Shown: positions 35,912-45,526 of the stretch, in pieces
How the letters are laid out: every line of letters starts with the position of its first letter
How positions within the stretch are numbered: position 1 is the first letter of the stretch
Assembly: GCA_025201805.1 (NCBI GenBank)
Contig: MU619283.1
Coordinates: 39,381-103,380 of the forward strand
DNA from: Parasitella parasitica
Taxonomy: Eukaryota > Mucoromycota > Mucoromycetes > Mucorales > Mucoraceae
Reading direction: 5' to 3'
Length of the DNA: 64,000 nucleotides
Program-made: the position numbers and the translations under genes
Notes under the pieces: model-generated
What the model was told of the DNA's origin: nothing
Databases searched by the model: none
Seen by the model: the letters and a program-made list of their open reading frames with translations, nothing else

Positions 35912-37555
35912 TTAATGAATATCACAGGGCTCTACTCCTTCTGCTGCTGCTGCTGCCTGTTTTGAAGCAAAATAGGCCTTGCGCTTTTCCTCCATCCTTA
36001 AATGCTTTAAATATTTCCTGTGATATCTACCCTTCTTATGCTGCTCCCATTCTTTATCGCCATTAAGGACAAGTTGCTCTCCCGTCTCGGTCTTACATGT
36101 TTCGCACACATGCTTGTTCCAGGTTAGAATCTTGGTCTGTGTGCTATAATGCATGGTTAGTACGACGCTACAGATGACTTGGACGCAATGAAAATGCTTA
36201 CTCTTTCACCTCTTGTTCCAGGGTCAGCATGGTGTTTGCAGTCTCGCTTAAGCTTTTTGGCTTTGGTAGAGGCTGGCCCATCTGGAATGCCTTTGCAATC
36301 TCGATGGCCTTCTCCTTTACATTTTTATCCCACGCTTCTAAATCTGCAATAATGTCAGCGCGATCATCATAATATAACGCGCTTGCCGTACTTACTCCCT
36401 GCATCCAGACAGTATACAATAACCTGGTCATCTTTTGAGTTCAGTGATGTCGGCAGTAGCTTGTTGCGGATCCATTTAATTTGCGATTTTGCATATTTTC
36501 TAGTCGCCGACTTCATACGCTCGGTGCATTCAAGCTTGATTTTCTCTAATTCAGCCGGACTCTTGCCCCCTTCCAAGGCCTCAAAGTAAGAGTCGAATTC
36601 CTTGTACCCTATGGCCTGCCATAGTCCTCGTTGATATTTTTCTAGTTCAATGCCGGGCATCTTGACCTGGCCCTGTACGACGCGGTTTCTCAGATCTTTA
36701 ATTTCCTCGAATAAGCCTGTATCAATCATTTGATCAACTCTTGCATCTAGTCGAGGATTGAGTTTGGCAGGATCAGAATAAATCCAAAATACTAACGCTT
36801 GATATGTGGGTTGTAAGCCATGCATTTCGTACTGATCTTTCTGTGATTTAATAATCTCGCTTTGTGGGCGTCCAGTTTGATGGTAAATCTAACATTTAAA
36901 TTAGACTTTGCTCGTCGAGAAATACAAAGGCCTACCCTCAAGCTGCGCAGTATTTTTCGACGATCCGAAGGATGCCATTTGTTTGCCATAATTGGATCCA
37001 CTTTTTTTAAACGAGCGTACAGTTCACTTGTCTCCAACAAGTCAAATTCTGGAAATTGCAGATCACTATCTTCGGGCTCGCATGAAGCGCTGCGTTGGAC
37101 ACCTATAGTTGTATTGTTCCAGAGTAGAGATTGAATGTAGTAATTGGTGCCGCCCACCACTACAGGCAGTTCCTTTTTGCTGGATATTGATTCTATCTAG
37201 TCATCCGTAAGCATTGGGTACAGTGGCCAGAGTTTGCCTACCTTTTGCGAAGCATCATTGAGAAACGAAATAACCCTATACTCTTCCTCTGGCTCCAAAA
37301 AGTCCATGAGATGATGCTTGATTCCCTCTCGCTCTTCCATGGGCATTTTATTAGTAATAATGTCCAAGCCTTTGTAAACCTTCAGGAGAGACACAGTTGG
37401 ATTTGGGCATTCTTTTGCACTCGATTCAACCTTACCTGTAAGGCATCGGCATTGATTACTTGGCCTGTCAGTGCTTTGCATAATTCAACCGCTAGTTTAG
37501 ATTTTCCAATACCAGAACTCCCTACTACAGCTGCTATTTTCTTGATGGCTGCCAT
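35912..37555 (-). CDS. tRNA dimethylallyltransferase (isopentenyltransferase), MOD5/TRIT1 type
   Basis: Transfers an isopentenyl group to A37 of tRNAs reading UNN codons. The ATG at 37553-37555 gives MAAIKKIAAVVGSSGIGKSK with the P-loop (GSSGIGKSKLAVEL). Exons then carry VINADALQVYKGLDIITNK (the Asp-Ala-x-Gln-x-Tyr substrate loop), HHLMDFLEPEEEYRV, VVGGTNYYIQSLLW, HPSDRRKILRSLR, YSDPAKLNPRLDARVDQMID and QAIGYKEF. At the C-terminus is a matrin-type C2H2 zinc finger (HVCETCKTETGEQLVLNGDK, WEQHKKGRYHRKY), as in the eukaryotic enzyme. About five introns; about 470 aa, full length and intact. Dual nuclear/cytosolic and mitochondrial use is known for the family. Confidence 0.94.
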
Positions 37556-37894
37556 TTGCTCTTGAAAAAAAAGAAAAAAAAAAAAAAAAAAAAAGTGACG
37601 GTCTGACTCGACAATGGAAATTTGCAACAGAAATCTTTGGCATTATGCAGATCAAATTGCTTAACGAATTATGGGGATTTGATTCAACCAAAATATAATC
37701 AAAAGCTCGAAAGATGCAACAGAAGTTACTTTGAAAGTCTGAAGTTCATATACGTTTTTTTTTTTTTTGCTTTTCTAATAGGTACCTCACCCAATATTTG
37801 CTACAATCAATGGCCTCTGGTTCTCTCAAATCCCTTGAGTCACGACCAACATTAAGAAATAGTAATTTTTAGCGTTTTCATCCCAACGATATGT

Positions 37895-38829
37895 GAGAAA
37901 AATCAAGATATTGTCAAAGTGAAGGCCAAAAATTTGGTAAATGCTCTCGGAGCCACGCTTTGGGATCTATGGAAGACAATCCTTGACGGGTGAAAAACGA
38001 TTGGATGATCTAGCCAAGGAGCTCAAGTTAATGAACAATGACAATCGCCACTTCCATAATGCTGATGGCATCATCTCTCACACGAAAAGCGGTATAGAGA
38101 TTGGAATATTGGAAGCAACAGGCTGGATACTCCAGCACAATGACTCCAAAGAAACGCAAGACTACATCTAGGCTGGATACGGCCTTGTCGCTATACTGCA
38201 CGCTGTTGGCCGAAAGTATCACTATGGCAACTTTGAGATATTCAAAGGAATCAGCTCCTTCTTCTTTCAGGCCACACGTTTGTATTTTCTCTTTTGTTTA
38301 AAAACATATCTACTAAAATTTTATTTTGTAGTACTTTTTTCTAGCAACAAAGATACCTTTATGCCACTAGCAAAGTCTATGTATCTTATTGTATTGGCTC
38401 AGTCAAAGTGCCCACGGATCCAAAGACATCAGAAGAAAAGCTGAGAACACTGGTTGATCTCTTTTGGCTCCTGACAGTAAGATATACTTGACTCATCCTT
38501 CGTATAGCATTTCATTCATCATCATGACTGATAATATTTGCTAGAGATCAATTGAAGAATCGTGCCAAGCAATCGAGGAGCTGGAACAATCACATATTGA
38601 CAATTTGAAGAAGAAAATCAGAAAGTTGGAGGAACATGAAGAAGGAACAAGTCTGTGCGACAATTTCAAGATCAATGCTCTTATCAAGCTACCACAAATA
38701 TACATCAAGAAATCGAGCAATATGCAAATCAACAGCTCTCCTATTAAACAGCCATTGTGCAGGAGCAAGAGGTATTTTCAAATGAATGATTGTTTAGGTT
38801 TGCTATTGTCCCATTTTCAAATGCAATAA
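37895..38829 (+). pseudogene. Decayed gene of an unknown protein family
   Basis: Coding traces change frame several times. First VKVKAKNLVNALGATLWDLW ends at a TGA; then the next frame reads GEKRLDDLAKELKLMNNDNR and HNADGIISHTKSGIEIGILE to a TAG at 38169. AGYGLVAILHAVGRKYHYGN follows directly, then FEIFKGISSFFFQAT; weaker pieces (LAKSMYLIVLAQSK, LVDLFWLL) lead to IEESCQAIEELEQSHIDNLK and KIRKLEEHEEGTSLCDNFKI. The order suggests one ancestral protein of some 300 aa ending in a coiled coil. No known domain. Such repeated proteins are, from memory, common in mucoralean genomes; a database search would decide. Confidence 0.6.
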
Positions 38830-39229
38830 AAATTCTTTATCAATACTAACGACATGTGCTTCAGATACCTGAAACTGAAAAACCATCTAATGGGCCACAA
38901 TACAAAATTGTTTGAATATCATAATTTCAGAAATATCCGTTAGATATTAGACATCTGAATAAGCCCAAATATTTAGACAAGTCTATAGAACTGCATAAGT
39001 ATTTAAGCTAAAAAATGGTTAGACGACAAAACCATCAAAATTTCAAAGCATCAAACTGCTTATATGAATAAGGCATTAATTTGTATGTATCCGTCAAATT
39101 ATGCATTTACTCAATGAAAAATCATAGCAGGTACAGCAAATGACAATCTCCATTTTTGTAGCTTCGCATTTTACCTCTGTTGAGTTAAGTCAGCATATCT
39201 GATATCAAAGAAAGAATACACAGCCAGGA
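38830..39229. other. AT-rich spacer between decayed elements
   Basis: About 400 bases, no open frame of note and no feature seen. Confidence 0.4.
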
Positions 39230-39279
39230 CTCGATATAACAAACGGGTTGATGTACAAACATGTGTTTGGTATAGCGAG
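39230..39279. repeat. 50-bp hairpin resembling paired pogo/Tigger terminal repeats
   Basis: CTCGATATAACAAAC (39230-39244) pairs with GTTTGGTATAGCGAG (39265-39279), 13 of 15 positions complementary, around a 20-base centre. The CTCGATATAAC-type sequence recalls ends of pogo/Tigger DNA transposons. It sits just before copy B of the 1.5-kb repeat. Confidence 0.5.
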
Positions 39280-39302
39280 TTATACCCTATTAGAATTCGA
39301 TA

Positions 39303-40810
39303 CTCTACAGTACAGTGTCTGGAACCTGGAATCTACCAGAAGCTTAATATGAAGCTTAACTTTTGTTAGTAAAATTACCCTCAACCTCAATCCTACCCTG
39401 TACTTTATTTTTTACATGCTTGGCATAAGATCACAAAAAAGGAACTCTTGAGCTGACATTAAGCATTATTATAAGCATCAATGTTAATAGGGTTTCTCTG
39501 TCACTAGAACCTGAAAATCCAGAGTTCCTTTTGAAAAGGTAATTAGCAACTTATGAATTGTTCATAAATAACAAGGAGTTATTGCAGCAAACCATTGTAT
39601 TCACTAATTATCCTTTTCTGGGTTCAACCTGATGAACCACACCTGTTTTATCATATTACTACGAAGAAAGGTATACTTGTGGCATCGAAAATACTTACTT
39701 TATAGAGTTGTGTCATGTACTAGACTTGATATTGACGTGATATCATCTCCAGATAGATGTTTTTTTACAGCTTAAAAGCAAGAACTTTAGCTTCGTGTGC
39801 CATTTTTTGATTGAATTTCATAATCAAAAGTGCCTTGAAAACACCAGAAATAGTATCCGTTGGGAAAAGACTATATTATATATGATTTTGGTGCAATTTG
39901 AGCATGATTTTTTTTTTCGATGCAAAATGACGGATTTTTTCGATTTTTTCCTTGTATCCACACTTGCAGAATCATCGATCACGCATTATCCTCGATTTTG
40001 ACATCAAAAACGCAACTTTCTACTATGGCATATATTAGAGGAAAATGATCGTAAAAGACCATTCCTTGATCTGAAAGACTGAAAATGCGCTCTGATTAAG
40101 CAAAATGTTGACTTTTCCCTCTCAATCTGTTTTCAAGGTTTTCTCTGCAGGATTTCTTCCATAAGCATATTGAAATTATGAAATGATACCATCGTGAAGA
40201 GCGCTCAAGAATACAGCTAATATCATAGACTGATAGCCATTGTATGCATAGTATCAGAGGATGGTATTTTGCCTCAAAGGAGTAATTTTGGTTTCGAATT
40301 GTCCAAATGGAGTTTCTGAAAGAATTTGTTTTTCCTGATTTTGGAAGTGTTTAATCTCCGCTATTAAAGATAAATGGTGTTTTTTTTGAAGAAAACATTA
40401 GCTTTGAGAAGCCATAACTTGCCCAGTTCAAAAGAAAAACAATTGAAACCTAATTTTTTAACTGGTGTGCTTCTTGGCTTTCCAATGGTAGTACTTGCAT
40501 GTCTGTACCTGGCCTGACGATCTCGCGTTCCGATTTTGAAAAATACTTCTCTGAAAAGAAGTCAGAAAAGCCGCAACCTTCATTTGATGTCAACTTAAAA
40601 AGTGCAAAAACTTACTCCAAAGCTATGCAAATATATAATCAAAAGATGCCTTCTAGTCTAATGCATTACTTTGCATTAATTTTTTTGTGCTTTGAGATCG
40701 CTGAAAATTGTTTTCTTACAGTTTTTGCTTTTTTTCTGACAAATAACAACACACTGAAAATCGCTTAGACCAAAAAAAAAAAAAAAAATTAAACCAGGCG
40801 CTAAAGCTTC
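39303..40810. repeat. 1.5-kb dispersed repeat, copy B (inverted relative to copy A)
   Basis: Reverse complement of 17187-18664, sharing the end sequences TACAGTACAGTG (left, as written) and CAGGCGCTAAAGCTT (right). Compared with copy A, the 81-codon frame is broken here: one base is lost in the TTAAATAAATT segment and two A are gained in the following A run. Many substitutions show the copies are not recent. The minus-strand frame of copy A appears here as a plus-strand frame (39795-40001) with changes. No transposase found. Confidence 0.8.
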
Positions 40811-41389
40811 TTGCTGGTCAAGAAATTTTTCTCTGCGCTGGTGGTATAGCATATTAGGCGATGTAATCTAACAACAAGATTCTTTGTAAAAAATCAGCCA
40901 TAGATGGTTTTTTTTTCATTTTTCGCGTAAAGCTGCAGCTCTATGAAAAAGAAGAAAAAAAAAGTGTTGTTAGACGTTGGAAAACGACCTAAGTCTTTTA
41001 CGAATTACATGGCAGGTATAAGAATAACAATCAACTGTTCCAGAGCATAGCGTCTTTCGGATACGCTCTTCATGGTGTATTAAATGCAGGCTGGTAACGG
41101 TCCTTCTTGGGTGATTCCAAGAAGAGAACACTTCATTTAAACAGTGCCTTTTGTATATGGCAAAGGGGTTTAATCTGCTTCTTTTCCGTGTATATTAAGG
41201 CAAGGTTGTTATCTTTATATCCCGTTGATAAAGACACAAAGCAATTATAGAAGGTATGGCAGATGATACATTTCTTTTGGCAATAGACATCTTACATGTT
41301 TACTACTTTTATAAATTACATGAGAGGGATTAGAGTAGCCATCAACTATTCCATAGTGTTTTATCACAAGTCTGTCCCACCTAATAACA
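40811..41389. other. Spacer with two diverged copies of a short coding-like motif
   Basis: Bases 41003-41042 and 41314-41353 align without gaps over 40 positions with 8 differences. They translate as NYMAGIRITINCS and NYMRGIRVAINYS. No complete gene surrounds either copy. Confidence 0.55.
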
Positions 41390-41993
41390 TTGCCCAAAAG
41401 CACCGAAATGGAGGAAGTAATGGACTCCTTGACTGAAACATTTCAAAAGGTAACCATTGCTCCTCCTCAAAAGTATAAAAAGTACGACCGGGATCAGATC
41501 AAACGATTTATTCGGTTGATTCAAGAAGAGGGACTTACAGTACCGAAATCAGCTGAACATTGGGGTTATTCTTCACAGCAGTGCGTACAAGCTTTTAAAC
41601 GAGTTCAATGCTGGCTGTGGATCAGTACTGTCAGGTAGAGTCCAAAAACAAGTCAAGCGTTCCCCAAACAAGCTTTTCCTAGAGCATACAGCATTTTTGA
41701 TCGGCTTATTGACACGAATCCTTCAATCACTCTTGAGGAAGCTAAACAAAATTTAAGTGAGCATTTTGATGGTCTTCAAGTGTCTCTGTCCGGTTTTTTT
41801 AAATCCGATTGAAGAATGTTGGTCCAAAGTCAAGAAAAATATCAGAAGAAATCCTCTTAATAAATCTGACATGCTTACACCACGTATTGCAGAAGTTTGT
41901 AAGTAGGTCACTGTTGCTGACTGTAATGACTGGATAAAACATGCTGAAACTTATTGGGAAAGGTGTCTTCAAAAGGAACTTGGCTTGAAATAA
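41390..41993 (+). pseudogene. Internally deleted IS630/Tc1-type transposase
   Basis: The N-terminal part has the helix-turn-helix region (YDRDQIKRFIRLIQEEGLTV, PKSAEHWGYSSQQCVQAFKR), then frame-shifted pieces VQKQVKRSPNKLFLEHTAFL and DTNPSITLEEAKQNLSEHFD, ending GLQVSLSGF. Directly after, at about 41796-41802, the C-terminal part begins: LNPIEECWSKVKKNIRRNPL, with a stop at 41896-41898, then VTVADCNDWIKHAETYWERC and the natural-looking end LGLK at 41991-41993. The NPIE-x-x-W-S/K motif normally lies after the catalytic DDE core, so the core of roughly 100 or more residues is missing. Non-functional. Confidence 0.78.
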
Positions 41994-42029
41994 CCAACAT
42001 CTCAAAAAGCACCTAACAAACAGTAACAA

Positions 42030-42361
42030 AATACATAAAACAATAGAACAAGTCGTCTCAAATCGTCTAAAAAAAATTAAACATCGTCTAAACTTATCAA
42101 ATGTGTCTCATGCTATCGAATGTCCCCATATGCACAGTCGACTGCAAATGCCTCTATCAGTCGATGATCCGCTATCATATTTATTGAATCATCTACCTTC
42201 AAAAAAACCACGGAATCCCCAGTAAGCCTTCCCTTGGCCGGTTCGTTGGCCTGAAATCTGCAGAATCATGCATGAAATGGATCATTTATTTCATGGACAA
42301 GTCCCTCCTTCTACCCCACAAGGTCCTGGTGCCTCTATGGTAAATTGGTTGCTCGTGTAAA
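42030..42361 (+). pseudogene. Fragment of an unknown repeated protein
   Basis: One frame with a single internal TAG reads QVVSNRLKKIKHRLNLSNVS, VDDPLSYLLNHLPSKKPRNP, then WPVRWPEICRIMHEMDHLFH and TPQGPGASMVNWLL. It looks like real coding sequence from a decayed element next to the transposase remnant. No known domain. Confidence 0.45.
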
Positions 42362-43130
42362 AGTGTTAATGTCTCTTTGCTCTGTTCCTAAATCTCTCTA
42401 TTTTTTTTTTTTTCTAAATACTTTTATACTTTTTTCTTTTTCCTTCTTGTCTTTTGGAAGGTTTTTCTTTCATATAAACTACGCGATCTGACTAGGGCAA
42501 TGCAGCAGATGAAAAATGCTCTGTGCCCACAGTCATTTATTTATTTTTATTTAATAAAATTCTTCTTTGATCGTACAAGCGTATTCTCCTACTTAAAGCT
42601 ATGTTACACACAACTTTGCGCCCATTAAAAAATACCAGGATAAAGCTTCTACAAAGCTTAAAAAGTTGAAAACACTCAAAAATAAACGAACCCAAAGTAA
42701 ACAGTTTATTAACTACTTGTGACAATCAGAACATTATTAAAATCAAGCAAAAAGGTACAATTCTCAACTTTGAAACACTGTTTTTTTATGATATGACAGC
42801 TATGGAGTTCATCCCAAAATAAAAATGCCAATTTACCTCCGTCATAGGTACTGTATGTGCGTATAATTTAAGCATGTGCACAAACAAACATGTGAAATTA
42901 CGTAATTGGTAAATGTATCTAATACAGTCAACCGTTTTGATCATCCCTACCAAGTCTATCAACAGTGAAGAATTAGGTACCGCTTAAATCTACGTTTTGG
43001 GCATACAAGTCATTTTTATTTTCTCTTAACAAAATAATTTCCTTGAATGAATCTCATAACTTGCAAAGCAAAGAATCAACAATGTATAAAATAAAATACT
43101 TTAGTTTTTGTAAATGATAGCAATATGTCT
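42362..43130. other. AT-rich region inside the decayed block
   Basis: No supported gene. T-rich stretches at about 42400-42460. Nothing else seen. Confidence 0.45.
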
Positions 43131-43361
43131 TTAGGTTCTCAGCTTTGCTTTTAGATTCAATAAATAGAATATCATCTTTGGTGTGTCTATCCTTGTTAAT
43201 GCTGGCTCGGCTTGATTCAGCTCTAACAGAAGTTTGCTCTTGATAATATAGCCTTTAATTTTTTTCACAACTTTTCCTGGTACCTTGTCATCTCTATCAA
43301 TATCATCTTCGATTCTTCTTTTTATGTTTTCTAATAACAGCTTCATCGATTCTACAGACAT
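43131..43361 (-). CDS. Small Lys-rich helical ORF, hypothetical
   Basis: A 76-codon frame beginning MSVESMKLLLENIKRRIEDD, Lys/Leu-rich and probably helical. It lies downstream of the helix-turn-helix ORF on the same strand and could be a later exon or remnant of the same element. Unrecognised. Confidence 0.25.
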   Translation of the reverse strand: MSVESMKLLLENIKRRIEDDIDRDDKVPGKVVKKIKGYIIKSKLLLELNQAEPALTRIDTPKMIFYLLNLKAKLRT

Positions 43362-43516
43362 ATTTTTTTGGGTCTGATTCCTTCAAATTGATAGACTAGA
43401 AAGTAAAAGACACAGCATTACTAGTAAAAAACCATACCCTATAGCTATCATTGGGTCTATTGGAGACTTGTCAAATGTATTGCATTAGAGAATTTGATGA
43501 TACCGAATAGCATTCC

Positions 43517-43750
43517 TCAAACTTCAGAGCTATCTTTCTTTTTCTCTATACGGCCTTCGGTGTGCCAGGCATCCAAAATATTTCTGACAGTCGATGGGTT
43601 TTGCCCATATCTTTGAGCAGCTTCCGACTGACTGATAGCTCCTTCTATGCCATCTTGCTCAAAAATAACCTTTCTAATGTTAATCGGGATATCTCTGCGG
43701 GGGGGGGGAGGGTGGTTTTTTTTGTATTCATTCGATAAAATACGAGACAT
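43517..43750 (-). CDS. Helix-turn-helix ORF, likely transposase N-terminal remnant
   Basis: A 77-codon frame from the ATG at 43748-43750. After a Pro-rich stretch coded by a ten-G run it reads INIRKVIFEQDGIEGAISQS then EAAQRYGQNPSTVRNILDAW, a clear helix-turn-helix of the kind at the head of Tc1/IS630-type transposases. It stops after EKKKDSSEV. No catalytic domain follows in any frame I checked, so it is probably a truncated copy. Confidence 0.5.
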   Translation of the reverse strand: MSRILSNEYKKNHPPPPRRDIPINIRKVIFEQDGIEGAISQSEAAQRYGQNPSTVRNILDAWHTEGRIEKKKDSSEV

Positions 43751-45256
43751 ATTTAAAAAATGTGATTAGGTGATCATGAGAAATGTATAAAGGAAACTGT
43801 TCTCTCAATTAATATGGGCACGGTATGCTACGATAATGACTCGATAGTTACGATGGTTAAATAAACGTTTTTCATAATCTGGTATATGCATGTGAAGACC
43901 AAGATTCACACCAGATTTGGAGCTTACACAATCATCACGATTAATAAATATGCTGCATGTTGCACCAGCAGATTACTAGTGCACTAGGTGACCTATAAAA
44001 TTAATTGTGTCTGATTTTGATGTAACATATTTCTGATCTACTGGTCCAATTGAAACATGGTATTTGCTTATGACACAGAAAAATCCGAGCTTGCAGGTGC
44101 CTATGTGGAGCCAAAAAATATACCTCTATTCCAAGATAGAGTCTATTAGGGTTTGTTGCCATATATGCTGAAAAGGGCATTCAAATTAGATAAACGAATG
44201 AGATTACTTTTAACAATCGGTCATATTCTCATACTATGTCATGTAAAACATAAATATATGCCTGCGGATGTCTCCTATGAGTATGTGTAGCGTAGTTACA
44301 TGTAAAAGCACCCTAAAGTTTAAGAGTATGTACTGTAACATCATATTGCTTGCCCTTTGGTTAGAGTTCGGTGCAACTCCTATGATTACGGAAGAAATAA
44401 TAACATAACGTGCACCCCATCATTGATTCCCGACCTTATCCGAATACCAAATACTGCAAAAGAAAAAAAAAAAAGAGAGAATTTGAAGATAAGCTAAATG
44501 GAGATTTTTCCAATTGATAGAGATCCAAAACTAGCACTTGATTGGATGGGTCCATCTCTTTGTGTTTGCATTTTTTTTCCATGAAATGACATGAATACGC
44601 TATCAAATGCTGAATACAATGGCAAATGTGCTGTACAGCTCGTGCATGTTGGTTATAGAAGAGAGGCAGAGTAGAAGCCAAAGAGACTGGATGCGCAAAT
44701 GGCAATCAGCTTTTTATTTATTTTAGATGGGAAAAGCAACCCGTTATCTTATCACTCCACTCTCTTGTTGCCGGAACCACCACAGAAGCCCTGAACACCA
44801 TGCAAAAATGGACATATCTTGTTCGCAATCTAAACGGTGCCATCTATTATCCGTCAGATCATGTATCAAGTTGTTTCATCCCCCCCTCCCTCAGCCATCA
44901 GCACTAGAACCAATCCCAAAACGAGAATAGAAGGGCATCCACTCTCACATGAATCAACTTTGGACGCTGAGCATGTGACCCTGTTCTCTTTTTCCAAAGA
45001 TCAAAATTGGATGTTAGCTTGACGTTACACCTCGACAGCGAATCATTGGTCCTTGGAATAACAGATAAGAAATGCCTGTTGGAGCTGATCTCTAGCTTTG
45101 GAAGAAGAAAAAAAAAAAAAAAAAAATTTGTAATGTCAAACCAGTTTGAATCTGAATTACAAAATGAGGCACATGGTCTCAAGTGTCGCGCCAATTCTTG
45201 TATAACTGGCTGGGCATAATGGCTATATTTAGAAAAAAAAAAAAAAAAAAAAAAAG
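43751..45256. other. Long intergenic region with one broken ORF
   Basis: About 1.5 kb. A frame at 44057-44290 (MVFAYDTEKSELAGAYVEPK, stop at 44147, then GLLPYMLKRAFKLDKRMRLL) may be a decayed coding fragment. A runs occur at 45113-45126 and 45233-45255. No other feature. Confidence 0.45.
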
Positions 45257-45264
45257 TATATAAA
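45257..45264 (+). promoter_or_regulatory. Candidate TATA box of glutamate synthase
   Basis: TATATAAA follows a 20-odd-base A run, about 265 bases upstream of the ATG. The leader between is C/T-rich. Position allows a long 5' leader. Confidence 0.4.
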
Positions 45265-45526
45265 TCCATCGCACATTCCTTTTTCCAGATTTTGTTCTGT
45301 TTTTTCTTTTTTCCACCAATTCCTTATATTTAATCAGTTTTGTAATTTTGAGCTTTTCTTCGATTTAACCCCCCCTCTAACGAAGAAGAAAGACAATCTT
45401 ATAAACCAACGACCACGCCAATAGAAAACCATTACAACTCGAGAATTGGATACAAACAATACACAGCACAACAGTCCAAGCGTCAAATACCCTCCCCCCC
45501 ACCTCTATTAATCTATTGTAATTTAA

